Shown in pieces: positions 1 through 6,132 of a DNA stretch of 6,792 bases. The notes beneath the pieces were generated by a model. The model did no database searches, had not been told where the DNA came from, and saw only the letters and a list, made by a program, of their open reading frames with translations. Numbering within the stretch: position 1 is the stretch's first letter; each line of letters opens with the position of its first letter. The translations under genes were made by a program, and so were the position numbers. Source of the stretch: Bacteroidales bacterium UBA1182 (GTDB lineage Bacteria; Bacteroidota; Bacteroidia; Bacteroidales; Bacteroidaceae); contig DBYQ01000068.1 of assembly GCA_002310015.1 (NCBI GenBank), positions 1-6,792 on the forward strand, written 5' to 3'.

Positions 1-6
1 CACAAA

Positions 7-24
7 TTGCAACAGTTTTGCAAC
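7..24. repeat. Tandem TTGCAAC repeat upstream of the gene 1 promoter
   Basis: TTGCAAC occurs at 7-13 and again at 18-24, so the copies start exactly 11 bp apart, about one helical turn. Each contains the palindrome TTGCAA. The pair lies just upstream of the candidate -33 element, a usual place for an activator site. Binding by a regulator is inference; a chance repeat in a short AT-rich stretch is possible. Confidence 0.3.
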
Positions 25-33
25 GCCTGTTTG

Positions 34-65
34 TTGTTTTGATGTACTATAAGTACTTACATTTG
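34..65 (+). promoter_or_regulatory. Candidate Bacteroides-type sigma-ABfr promoter for genes 1-2
   Basis: A perfect match to the Bacteroides -7 element TAnnTTTG (TACATTTG) lies at 58-65, with TTG at 34-36 and a 21-bp spacer, matching the known -33/-7 layout. Transcription would start near 70, giving a leader of about 20 nt before the ATG at 91. Between the two elements is a dyad, GTACT-ATA-AGTAC (44-56), which could be an operator. The leader has no Shine-Dalgarno but is A/C-rich (75-85), as expected in this phylum. The match is by eye only. Confidence 0.5.
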
Positions 66-90
66 CCCCGGAAACAACAAAACCAGGAAT

Positions 91-861
91 ATGAAAAAGC
101 ATTTAGTCCTATTGTCAGCATTGCTGCTTATTGAGGCAGCTGCTGTCTCCGTGTTTGCTCAGGATAAAGTTGAGCCTGAATACGTTGACCTGGGCCTCAG
201 CGTAAAGTGGTGCACATGTAATGTAGGTGCCGCAACACCTCTGGATCAGGGTTACTTGTACAAATGGAACGGCATATGGAATGTCTTTGCAGACAATGCG
301 TTCGTTAAGGGGGAGAGTGATATTACCAAATTACAGAAGGGTGAGGATTGGCGTACACCGTCCAATGATGAGATGATAGAATTGCTCAGTTACTGTACCT
401 TTACTTGGGTTGAAAATTCTGACTCATGCGGTTTTAAGGTTACAAGTAACATAGAAGGTTTTACAGACCGTTCCATCTTTATTCCAGTTCAAAAAACCAG
501 AGTTCCTATATATGAGATAGTCAATACCAGTAATGGCGGGCATTATCTTAATCCGGTGGATTCGTCATACAGTTATAAAGGGAATTATATGACAGACTTC
601 ATTAAAGATTCATACAGGCCAGGATTTCTTAGGATCGATGGAGGAGGCTATTTTAGGATGTTTAAAGAAGCACAGTTGTTCTTAGGCGAATATTATATCC
701 GTCCCGTCAAGCCGTTGGATCCGGTTACACAGCAAAACAGAGTTCTGCCCCAGGTAGAGCTGAGAGAAACAAATTTTGTGTATGGCAATCCGGAAGATAT
801 TGACATATCGGAGTTTGAAGAACTGGGAATTACGAATGTTGATGAGGGCCTCCAATGGTAA
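91..861 (+). CDS. Gene 1: secreted Fib_succ-major-like protein with a truncated TonB-plug-like tail
   Basis: A 256-residue exported protein of unknown function. Residues 1-23 form a signal peptide cut at VFA|Q. Residues 31-206 are one Fibrobacter-succinogenes-major-type module: YVDLGLSVKW (31-40), TCNVG (Cys43), DWRTPS (about 85-90), C-T-F (Cys102), SIFIP, and IRPV (203-206). The module is a shortened form: the usual AWGE and DDVA segments are missing. The 50-residue tail ends with DIDISEFEELGITNVDEGLQ (236-255). This closely resembles the start of the plug domain in SusC/RagA transporters, where LQGxxAGL normally follows; here a Trp codon and TAA end it. Gene 2 starts 9 bp downstream, so the two are probably one operon. 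The ATG at 91 is chosen because it begins the signal peptide and follows the promoter. The exported modular protein call is solid; the function is unknown. Confidence 0.85.
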   Translation: MKKHLVLLSALLLIEAAAVSVFAQDKVEPEYVDLGLSVKWCTCNVGAATPLDQGYLYKWNGIWNVFADNAFVKGESDITKLQKGEDWRTPSNDEMIELLSYCTFTWVENSDSCGFKVTSNIEGFTDRSIFIPVQKTRVPIYEIVNTSNGGHYLNPVDSSYSYKGNYMTDFIKDSYRPGFLRIDGGGYFRMFKEAQLFLGEYYIRPVKPLDPVTQQNRVLPQVELRETNFVYGNPEDIDISEFEELGITNVDEGLQW

Positions 862-870
862 CAAAGTCCG

Positions 871-1929
871 ATGAAAAAGCTTATCTACATCATTTCTTTA
901 CTGCTTTTGCAAGCAACTGCTGCTTCTTTATTGGCGCAGGATAAGCCCAAGGCCGGTGATCTTATTCAGGGAGTTGTTACCGATAGCGTCAGCCCTTTAA
1001 TGGGAGTATATATCACAGAACTGGATTCGGCCGACCGTGCAGTAGCATATGCTTATACTGATCTGAAGGGCGAATTCTCATTCCGTTTGGTCAATCCAAA
1101 GGACAGGATTCAATTCAGTTATTATCGTAAAGAACGGATAGTTCTCCCAATAGATAAGACTTACTTTGAGATCAGGATGCAGGAAGACAAGTCTTTACCG
1201 CCAGTAAGTTGGGAGGATTTTGCACCTTTGGATTCCCGTGATGTGCGTGATGCAGCAAAATCTCCAGTCCTAATCGATGTGTCAGAATATGAAAGTCTTG
1301 GATTATTTACCATAGATGACATTTTTAATGCAAAAACGGGACTGGATTTACCATGGCTTGATGATACTGACATCATACATGGTTACGTTGACCTGGGCCT
1401 GAGCGTAAAATGGGCCACATGTAATGTCGGGGCCGATAAGCCCGAGGATTTTGGTGATTATTATGCCTGGGGGGAGTTGGAACCCAAGGAGAGCTATACG
1501 TGGGAGAACTATCGTTTGGGCGTAGGTGAAGAATTACCTTTTAAAAGTAAGCTTTCCAAGTACAATACTGACAGGAATCGCGGAGTGGTTGACAATAAGA
1601 CCACACTTGACCTTGTTGATGATGTGGCCAATGTGAGATGGGGCGGTTCCTGGCGTATGCCCACTTTAGAGGAATGGACTGAATTGCGGCAAAATTGTAC
1701 CTGGACCGTAGACTCAATAAACGGTGTGAAAGGTTTAAGGGCTACAAGTAATAAACCCGGTAAAACGGACCGTTCCATATTTCTACCTGAAGCCTATTAC
1801 TGGTCCAGTTCTCTCGAAAAACTCCCCTTGTATGCAATGGGCCTGACGATTCACGATATTGAATTTCTGAATCTTGATATTGTAATGCCACGTGAAAGAG
1901 GTTGCCCTGTCCGTCCCGTCCACCCGTAA
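871..1929 (+). CDS. Gene 2: secreted chimera of regulatory-like domain, plug fragment and Fib_succ module
   Basis: A 352-residue exported protein. Residues 1-22 are a signal peptide (LLA|Q) similar to that of gene 1. Residues about 28-107 are a carboxypeptidase-regulatory-like beta-sandwich (GxVTD…TDLKGEFSFRLVNP), closely paralogous to the one in gene 4. Residues 131-162 (LIDVSEYESLGLFTIDD…GLDLPW) look like the opening of a SusC/RagA TonB plug domain, cut short. Residues 172-352 are a full Fib_succ-like module: YVDLGLSVKWATCNVG (Cys184), AWGE, LDLVDDVA, WGGSWRMPT, C-T-W (Cys276), SIFLP, YWSS and a terminal RPVHP. The loop between SIFLP and RPV is short. There is no beta-barrel, so this is not a transporter. 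It may be a binding protein that borrowed transporter N-terminal domains; that is inference. No C-terminal sorting signal is recognised. Confidence 0.87.
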   Translation: MKKLIYIISLLLLQATAASLLAQDKPKAGDLIQGVVTDSVSPLMGVYITELDSADRAVAYAYTDLKGEFSFRLVNPKDRIQFSYYRKERIVLPIDKTYFEIRMQEDKSLPPVSWEDFAPLDSRDVRDAAKSPVLIDVSEYESLGLFTIDDIFNAKTGLDLPWLDDTDIIHGYVDLGLSVKWATCNVGADKPEDFGDYYAWGELEPKESYTWENYRLGVGEELPFKSKLSKYNTDRNRGVVDNKTTLDLVDDVANVRWGGSWRMPTLEEWTELRQNCTWTVDSINGVKGLRATSNKPGKTDRSIFLPEAYYWSSSLEKLPLYAMGLTIHDIEFLNLDIVMPRERGCPVRPVHP

Positions 1930-1933
1930 TCCG
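1911..1933 (+). repeat. 3'-end repeat spanning the gene 2 stop codon (partner at 6753-6775)
   Basis: These 23 bp match 6753-6775 at the end of gene 5 in 21 of 23 positions. The match runs through the RPV codons and the TAA and 4 bp beyond it (TAATCCG). Conservation past the stop codon is not explained by protein selection and suggests a shared duplication boundary. Gene 3 shares CGTCCCGTCTGCCC but not the stop region. Confidence 0.55.
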
Positions 1934-2090
1934 CCAACGTGTAACACGCGCATCGGCCCTGTGAGACTTGTGAGTGAGGTTTGCGTGGGACACACCCCCG
2001 AGATGAGGGGATGTTACGCACGCACCTGCGTTAGATGGTGCTCTTGCGGGGGTGAGTGTGGGACACTTTGGCGAGCCTAAGCAGCGCGAT
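1930..2090. other. GC-rich spacer with several inverted repeats
   Basis: No convincing gene is seen. A hand count for 1931-2090 gives about 60% G+C, clearly above the flanking genes. It contains several dyads: CGTGT-A-ACACG (1938-1948); an interrupted 12-bp stem at 1982-2020; GCACC/GGTGC (2022-2026 with 2037-2041); and GTGT-GGG-ACAC (2056-2066). The word GTGGGACAC occurs at 1985-1993 and 2058-2066, each preceded by GTGAGT. No T-run follows any stem, so a classic intrinsic terminator is not supported. It could be a folded 3'/5' RNA region, a small RNA or remnant DNA. Open frames on either strand show no family resemblance. Confidence 0.5.
1982..2020 (+). other. Interrupted stem-loop in the gene 2-gene 3 spacer
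   Basis: TGCGT (1982-1986) pairs with ACGCA (2016-2020), ACA (1992-1994) with TGT (2012-2014), and CCCC (1996-1999) with GGGG (2007-2010), closing a 7-nt loop GAGATGA. This gives 12 pairs broken by an internal loop and a C/A mismatch. It is followed at once by a second small hairpin (2022-2041). The pairing is read directly; any role in transcription ending, RNA stability or regulation is unproven. Confidence 0.4.
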
Positions 2091-2142
2091 TTAAGCATTA
2101 TTATGAGAAACCCGCTTTAACAGAAGACGCATTTTGAGCATA

Positions 2143-2240
2143 TATCAGTTTAGATGGTACACAACCAAAAGCATTGCATTATGAGAAAGAGAGTCCTGAT
2201 GTTTGCATTGACATCCATACTGATGTCACTCTGCATTCCC
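2143..2240 (+). repeat. Duplicated leader plus signal-peptide DNA (copy A)
   Basis: This block aligns with 6034-6132, covering the leader and the first 20 codons of genes 3 and 5. The coding part (2181-2240 versus 6073-6132) is identical at 50 of 60 positions by hand count, including CATCCATACTGATGT and ACTCTGCATTCCC. It is evidence that the two genes arose by duplication of a 5' cassette. Confidence 0.7.
2146..2180 (+). promoter_or_regulatory. Leader of gene 3, shared with gene 5
   Basis: The 35 bp before the ATG at 2181 align with the 36 bp before the ATG of gene 5 (6037-6072). Both start with CAGTTTAGAT, continue with an A/C-rich ACAAnCCAAA stretch and end GCATT-ATGAGAAAG. Conservation of this non-coding block suggests a promoter end, transcript start or translation signal. 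It also fixes the start of gene 3 at 2181 rather than at an upstream in-frame ATG (2154), which falls inside the conserved leader. No good TAnnTTTG element was found nearby. Confidence 0.5.
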
Positions 2241-5200
2241 GCCACTGCCCAGAATGATTATGTTGATTTGGGTCTGAGTGTAAAATGGGGTACTGTCAAT
2301 ATGGGTACCACCCAGCTCAGGCCGTTTGGATGGTATTGGACCTGGGCCGATGCCATTGATATTAAAACCACCGATGGCAGCCGTCTGGCAACCAAGGCCG
2401 AGTGGAACGAACTGCTTGATTACTGCACCTGGAAATGGACCGAGCAGGACGGAAAGGCCGGATATCTGATAACAAGCAATATTGAGGGATACAAGGACCG
2501 CAGTATTTTCCTGCCCGCATCAGGTTGGCTGCAGGATGGCCAGTTGATGCGTCAGCATAGTTATGGTTCATACTGGACGTCCACTCCCGGTCTTCAGCCC
2601 GAAGAGGGTGGGGCTTACGGTTTCAATTTCATGATTGACGGCACGGAGTGGCATAGTGAGAACCGTTACTCGGAGCAATCGGTACGTATGGTCATGCCGC
2701 TCTCAGAGAGTGAACTTACCGATGTCTCTTTTGAAAAGGATAAGATACAAATGCGGCAGGCTTCAGTAACCCGTCTTAATGTCACTATGGCTGGCGGCAG
2801 ACGTAACGTGAACAGCGCCTGCACCTGGATATCGTCCGATGAAAACGTGGTTTCCGTAATGGATGACGGCCTGATTGTGGCCAAGAAACCCGGTGAGTGC
2901 GTGATTACGGTGCTGGCATACGGCAAAGGCGCCACTTGCACCGTTACCGTTACACCGTATGAGATGGAGTTCGTGGACTTGGGACTGGGTGTGTTATGGG
3001 CTACATGTAACCTGGGGGCCGATAATCCATCGGACTACGGAGACTATTATGCATGGGCCGAGATAGAGACCAAGGATTATTACAATTGGTCAAGCTACCG
3101 TTACTTCAGTACTGCTTCTGAATTTAGAGCGTACGTAGACAAATATACCACAGACGGAAGTGTAGGGTTCCTGCTAAAAGCTGATAATCTGGATCGTCTT
3201 GAAGATATGGACGATGTGGCATCGGTCCTGTCAGATGGTGAATGGCATATGCCTACAGCACAGGATTTTGAGGAGCTGAGAAAGAATTGCAGTTGGGAAA
3301 CAGTGACTGTAAAAGGTGTGAAGGGACTGGAAATAAAGAGTAATGTGCCCGGTTATAAGGATAAAAAGATTTTCATCCCATTTGCAGGCTGCATGATTGA
3401 TGGTCAAGCCGAAGGTCTTGGCCAGAATTATTATCTCTGGTCATCAACAGCTGTGGGAAATAACAATAGTCAGTATTTCACCGTCTGGAGCGATACATTC
3501 ACAAGACGCAGAGGACTGAAAATACTGAGAAGACCTGTTGTCTATACTTATGCAGAGTTGTCGCAAGGTGATAAGGGAAGGTATGTGGGAATGAACGTGC
3601 GTCCGGTCAAAAGACTTGAAGCCGATAAGTTCTCATCAATATCTTTACCTGATGAACATTTGGACCTTCACTATGGTGAAATCCGTAAGATGGTGGTGAG
3701 CATGATTCCGTCCGGACTTGAGGTTAACAACGGAAACATAGTCTGGAGTACAACGAATGCCGATGTGGCTGCTGTAACTGATGGTTTTCTGACTGCTGTG
3801 GGGACCGGCAGTTGTGAGATAACTGCCCGCAGTGCAGACAAGGAGGCTAAGATGAGCGTTACGGTCACCTTGCCCAGGCCTGAGCCTATTGACCTGGGTC
3901 TTAGCGTCAAGTGGGCATCGGCCAATCTGGGGGCACAGGCTCCTGATGAAGTGGGTGCATACTTTGCATGGGGTGAGACAAGCCCCAAAGCAGGACAATA
4001 CTCAGGTAAAAACTACAAATTCGGGGAATATTCAAATCAGTGGACCAAGTATAATATGGGCGGTGACAATTTCTTTATTGGCAATTATCCGGAGCCTGAT
4101 TACAAGGAGACTCTTGATGCTGACGATGATGCCGCTGCAGTCCTGCTGGGCGATGGCTGGCGCATGCCTACTGCCGATGAGCTTTGGGAACTCAAGACCA
4201 GATGTACCTGGAAAAGAGTTATGGATACCATTAAAATAAAGAAAATCGGAACCTTAGGTGGTACTGAGATAAGACTGAAAGGATATATCATCACCAGCAA
4301 TGTCCCGGGATATGAGGGACGGAGCATATTTCTGCCGGCCACTGGTTTTATAGGTGAATATTTTGCTGATTCCAACCTTGTCAGTAATGTAAGATATACG
4401 TATTACTGGACAGCTACTATGGGGCAAGCTTTGGGTGGTGGAGATAATCGTTATAGGGGTCTCAACATCAGGCCGGTATTGGATCAGAGAGAGCCAGCAG
4501 AAAGAAAAATACTGGAGCCTGAACCAATAAAGCCTCTTACACATGATGCCAAAGTTGATCTGGGATTAAGCGTGCTATGGGCCGACTGTAACCTGGGTGC
4601 CGATAATCCTTGGGAGCGTGGAGCCCGGATAGCCTGGGGTGAAACCACTCAGAAAACCTACTATTCACTCTATAACTATAAGCATGCAAAAGCGTTTACT
4701 GATGCTAAGGAATGGACGTACTCAAAATATACTGAGAATGCCACCATAGATCATAATCCCTATATTGATATGAAAACGCGTCTGGACCTGGAGGATGATG
4801 CTGCCCATGTGAACTGGGGAGGTGACTGGCGTATGCCCACCAGGGAGGAGTTTAGGGAACTGTTTGAAAAATGCAAGTGGACTGAGACAACCGTAAACGG
4901 AGTTCACGGCTATAAGATTACCAGTAAGGTTCCCGGATATAAATCAAACTCCATATTCCTTCCATGTACATCTGTCTGGTTTGTTGCAGCATATGAAGAT
5001 GACGATCCGAGCAGTTATAACGCTGGCTATTATTTGACCTCTGAACTGGAGCCCGGGCGTACCGGCAGTTGTGTGGTTCTATATTTTGATCCTGTCACTT
5101 CAGGGTCTTCAAGTGGTAATATTGATGAGAAGAAGAGGGATTATTATAAACCGAGGATAGATAAAGACGGTTCGATATGGTCAAAGATTCTCCTGAGCTC

Positions 5201-5249
5201 ACGTAGCAGGACAGTAGGTTCCTTTATCCGTCCCGTCTGCCCCAAATGA
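2181..5249 (+). CDS. Gene 3: large secreted protein, four Fib_succ-like modules with BID2 Ig-like domains
   Basis: A 1022-residue exported protein. The start at 2181 (MRKRVLMF…) matches gene 5's leader and signal peptide; an upstream ATG at 2154 would add nine non-signal residues. The signal peptide is 1-23 (ATA|Q). Order: module 1 (27-174), BID2 domain (about 175-260, with SSDENVVSVMDDGLIVAKKPG), module 2 (262-478), BID2 domain (about 479-566, with VWSTTNADVAAVTDGFLTAVG), module 3 (570-766), a Pro/Glu/Lys-rich linker (767-790), module 4 (792-1022, ending IRPVCPK). Module 1 is degenerate: no AWGE, no DD[VA]A, and WRMPT is replaced by SRLAT. Modules 2-4 keep the framework (AWAE/AWGE, DDVA/DDAA, WHMPT/WRMPT, C-x-W, IFIP/SIFLP, RPV). 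BID2 spacers carrying lectin-like heads recall intimin/invasin architecture, so a surface binding role is plausible but inferred. No T9SS tail, LPXTG or membrane anchor is seen. Confidence 0.9.
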   Translation: MRKRVLMFALTSILMSLCIPATAQNDYVDLGLSVKWGTVNMGTTQLRPFGWYWTWADAIDIKTTDGSRLATKAEWNELLDYCTWKWTEQDGKAGYLITSNIEGYKDRSIFLPASGWLQDGQLMRQHSYGSYWTSTPGLQPEEGGAYGFNFMIDGTEWHSENRYSEQSVRMVMPLSESELTDVSFEKDKIQMRQASVTRLNVTMAGGRRNVNSACTWISSDENVVSVMDDGLIVAKKPGECVITVLAYGKGATCTVTVTPYEMEFVDLGLGVLWATCNLGADNPSDYGDYYAWAEIETKDYYNWSSYRYFSTASEFRAYVDKYTTDGSVGFLLKADNLDRLEDMDDVASVLSDGEWHMPTAQDFEELRKNCSWETVTVKGVKGLEIKSNVPGYKDKKIFIPFAGCMIDGQAEGLGQNYYLWSSTAVGNNNSQYFTVWSDTFTRRRGLKILRRPVVYTYAELSQGDKGRYVGMNVRPVKRLEADKFSSISLPDEHLDLHYGEIRKMVVSMIPSGLEVNNGNIVWSTTNADVAAVTDGFLTAVGTGSCEITARSADKEAKMSVTVTLPRPEPIDLGLSVKWASANLGAQAPDEVGAYFAWGETSPKAGQYSGKNYKFGEYSNQWTKYNMGGDNFFIGNYPEPDYKETLDADDDAAAVLLGDGWRMPTADELWELKTRCTWKRVMDTIKIKKIGTLGGTEIRLKGYIITSNVPGYEGRSIFLPATGFIGEYFADSNLVSNVRYTYYWTATMGQALGGGDNRYRGLNIRPVLDQREPAERKILEPEPIKPLTHDAKVDLGLSVLWADCNLGADNPWERGARIAWGETTQKTYYSLYNYKHAKAFTDAKEWTYSKYTENATIDHNPYIDMKTRLDLEDDAAHVNWGGDWRMPTREEFRELFEKCKWTETTVNGVHGYKITSKVPGYKSNSIFLPCTSVWFVAAYEDDDPSSYNAGYYLTSELEPGRTGSCVVLYFDPVTSGSSSGNIDEKKRDYYKPRIDKDGSIWSKILLSSRSRTVGSFIRPVCPK

Positions 5250-5307
5250 CTTACCTCTGGATGAGGGTTACTTAATATGCTGGTAGCTCTATATTTCTTC
5301 CGCAGTT

Positions 5308-5994
5308 ATGAAAATACGTAAGATAAAAGTCCTGATTGCAAAAGGGTGGTACGTGGCGGTATGGTGCGTATCATATTCATTGTTTTCAATGATGAGCAGT
5401 TTTGCATCGGCCCAGGAAAAGACGGTTACGGTTGTGGCTGCCCAGGATACAATCAAGGCCGGCGATATGATACGGGGTACGGTTTCAGATAGCGAAGGGC
5501 CTATGATGCTGGTCAATGTCATAGAGAGGGATAGCGCCAACCGTATTGTTGCTAATTCCGTAACAGATAAAGAGGGTAATTTTTCTATCCGCCTTGTGAA
5601 TCCGGCAGACAGATTGCAGATTATATATCCGGGTTATGAGATGGTTGATACTGTGATCAGCGGCACTTACTATAAGATCAAGATGAAGGTGGATGAGTAT
5701 TTTCCTTCTGTGGTAATAGAGGCTGAACGTATCGATGAAATGACCATGTATGGCCCCATACCGCTTAAGTCTAAGCCTCTGCTTGTCTTGAATGGCCAAA
5801 CCATAACCAGAAGAGACGTTGCAAGGATAGGTATAGACGATAAAAAAACGGAATATTCCAAAAGAGAGTTGGCTCGTATTTTTGGAATTAGAGCCAGAAA
5901 GATAAAAGATTACAGAGTCCTGATAGGTAAGCCGGCTGTTACCAAATGGGGTACGGCTGCATGGTTCGGAGCGATTGAGGTGGAGACCCGGTAG
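5308..5994 (+). CDS. Gene 4: small secreted protein, carboxypeptidase-regulatory-like domain plus TonB-plug-like tail
   Basis: A 228-residue protein. Residues 1-35 are a long signal peptide with a basic start (MKIRKIK) and a cut at ASA|Q. Residues about 50-127 are a carboxypeptidase-regulatory-like domain (GDMIRGTVSD…VTDKEGNFSIRLVNPADRLQ), strikingly similar to that of gene 2. SVVIEAERI (134-142) resembles the LxEVVVTA segment that follows this domain in SusC/RagA proteins. Residues 156-227 resemble a compact plug: KPLLVLNGQTI (like PLYVVDG), then IKDYRVLIGKPAVTKWGT, then GAIEVET (like the IESIEVLKD…ATAxYG…GVIxITT pattern). No TonB-dependent barrel follows, so it cannot be a transporter as read. 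It is 58 bp after gene 3 and probably in the same transcript. It may be a free-standing partner or regulator, or a domain relic; its function is unknown. Confidence 0.82.
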   Translation: MKIRKIKVLIAKGWYVAVWCVSYSLFSMMSSFASAQEKTVTVVAAQDTIKAGDMIRGTVSDSEGPMMLVNVIERDSANRIVANSVTDKEGNFSIRLVNPADRLQIIYPGYEMVDTVISGTYYKIKMKVDEYFPSVVIEAERIDEMTMYGPIPLKSKPLLVLNGQTITRRDVARIGIDDKKTEYSKRELARIFGIRARKIKDYRVLIGKPAVTKWGTAAWFGAIEVETR

Positions 5995-6033
5995 CACTTT
6001 TACCAGTTTTTTCAGCTTCGTCGCTCAGGATTA

Positions 6034-6132
6034 TAGCAGTTTAGATAGTGAACAAACCAAATTAATAGCATTATGAGAAAGAATATCCTTGAATATGCAT
6101 TGGCATCCATACTGATGTTACTCTGCATTCCC
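6034..6132 (+). repeat. Duplicated leader plus signal-peptide DNA (copy B)
   Basis: Partner of 2143-2240. Similarity begins in the non-coding leader (ATAGCAGTTTAGAT against ATATCAGTTTAGAT), has a one-base indel before the ATG, and runs through codon 20. It fades after the signal peptide, where gene 5 carries an extra 10-residue spacer before its module. Confidence 0.7.
6037..6072 (+). promoter_or_regulatory. Leader of gene 5, shared with gene 3
   Basis: CAGTTTAGAT (6037-6046) lies 36 bp before the ATG; the same word lies 35 bp before the ATG of gene 3. An A/C-rich tract (6050-6060) and GCATT directly before ATG are also shared. The spacer between genes 4 and 5 is otherwise featureless, with a T-run at 6007-6012 but no stem before it. 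Whether this block contains a promoter or only a translation leader cannot be decided. Confidence 0.45.

Noticed and set aside
1939..2036. Integron attC-like site (GTTAGAT at 2030-2036 fits GTTRRRY)
   Set aside because: The partner RYYYAAC site upstream has a mismatch, the internal pairing is not that of attC, and no integrase is present.
1892..2080. Plus-strand 62-codon frame crossing the gene 2 stop
   Set aside because: It starts inside gene 2 in another frame, is rich in Cys/Arg/Thr by chance from GC-rich DNA, and has no leader like the real genes.
1742..2098. Minus-strand open frame of 118 codons over the gene 2 end and spacer
   Set aside because: It largely overlaps gene 2 antisense, shows no recognisable motif or signal peptide, and owes its length to the GC-rich spacer.
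2154..2180. Upstream ATG at 2154 as the start of gene 3
   Set aside because: It adds MVHNQKHCI before a normal signal peptide and lies inside the leader conserved with gene 5; ATG at 2181 matches the gene 5 start exactly.
5254..5266. CCTC/GAGG hairpin after gene 3 as a terminator
   Set aside because: The stem has only four pairs and no T-run follows; gene 4 begins 41 bp later.
5293..5300. TATATTTC as a -7 promoter element for gene 4
   Set aside because: It has one mismatch to TAnnTTTG, lies too close to the ATG at 5308, and has no matching -33 TTTG at the right distance.
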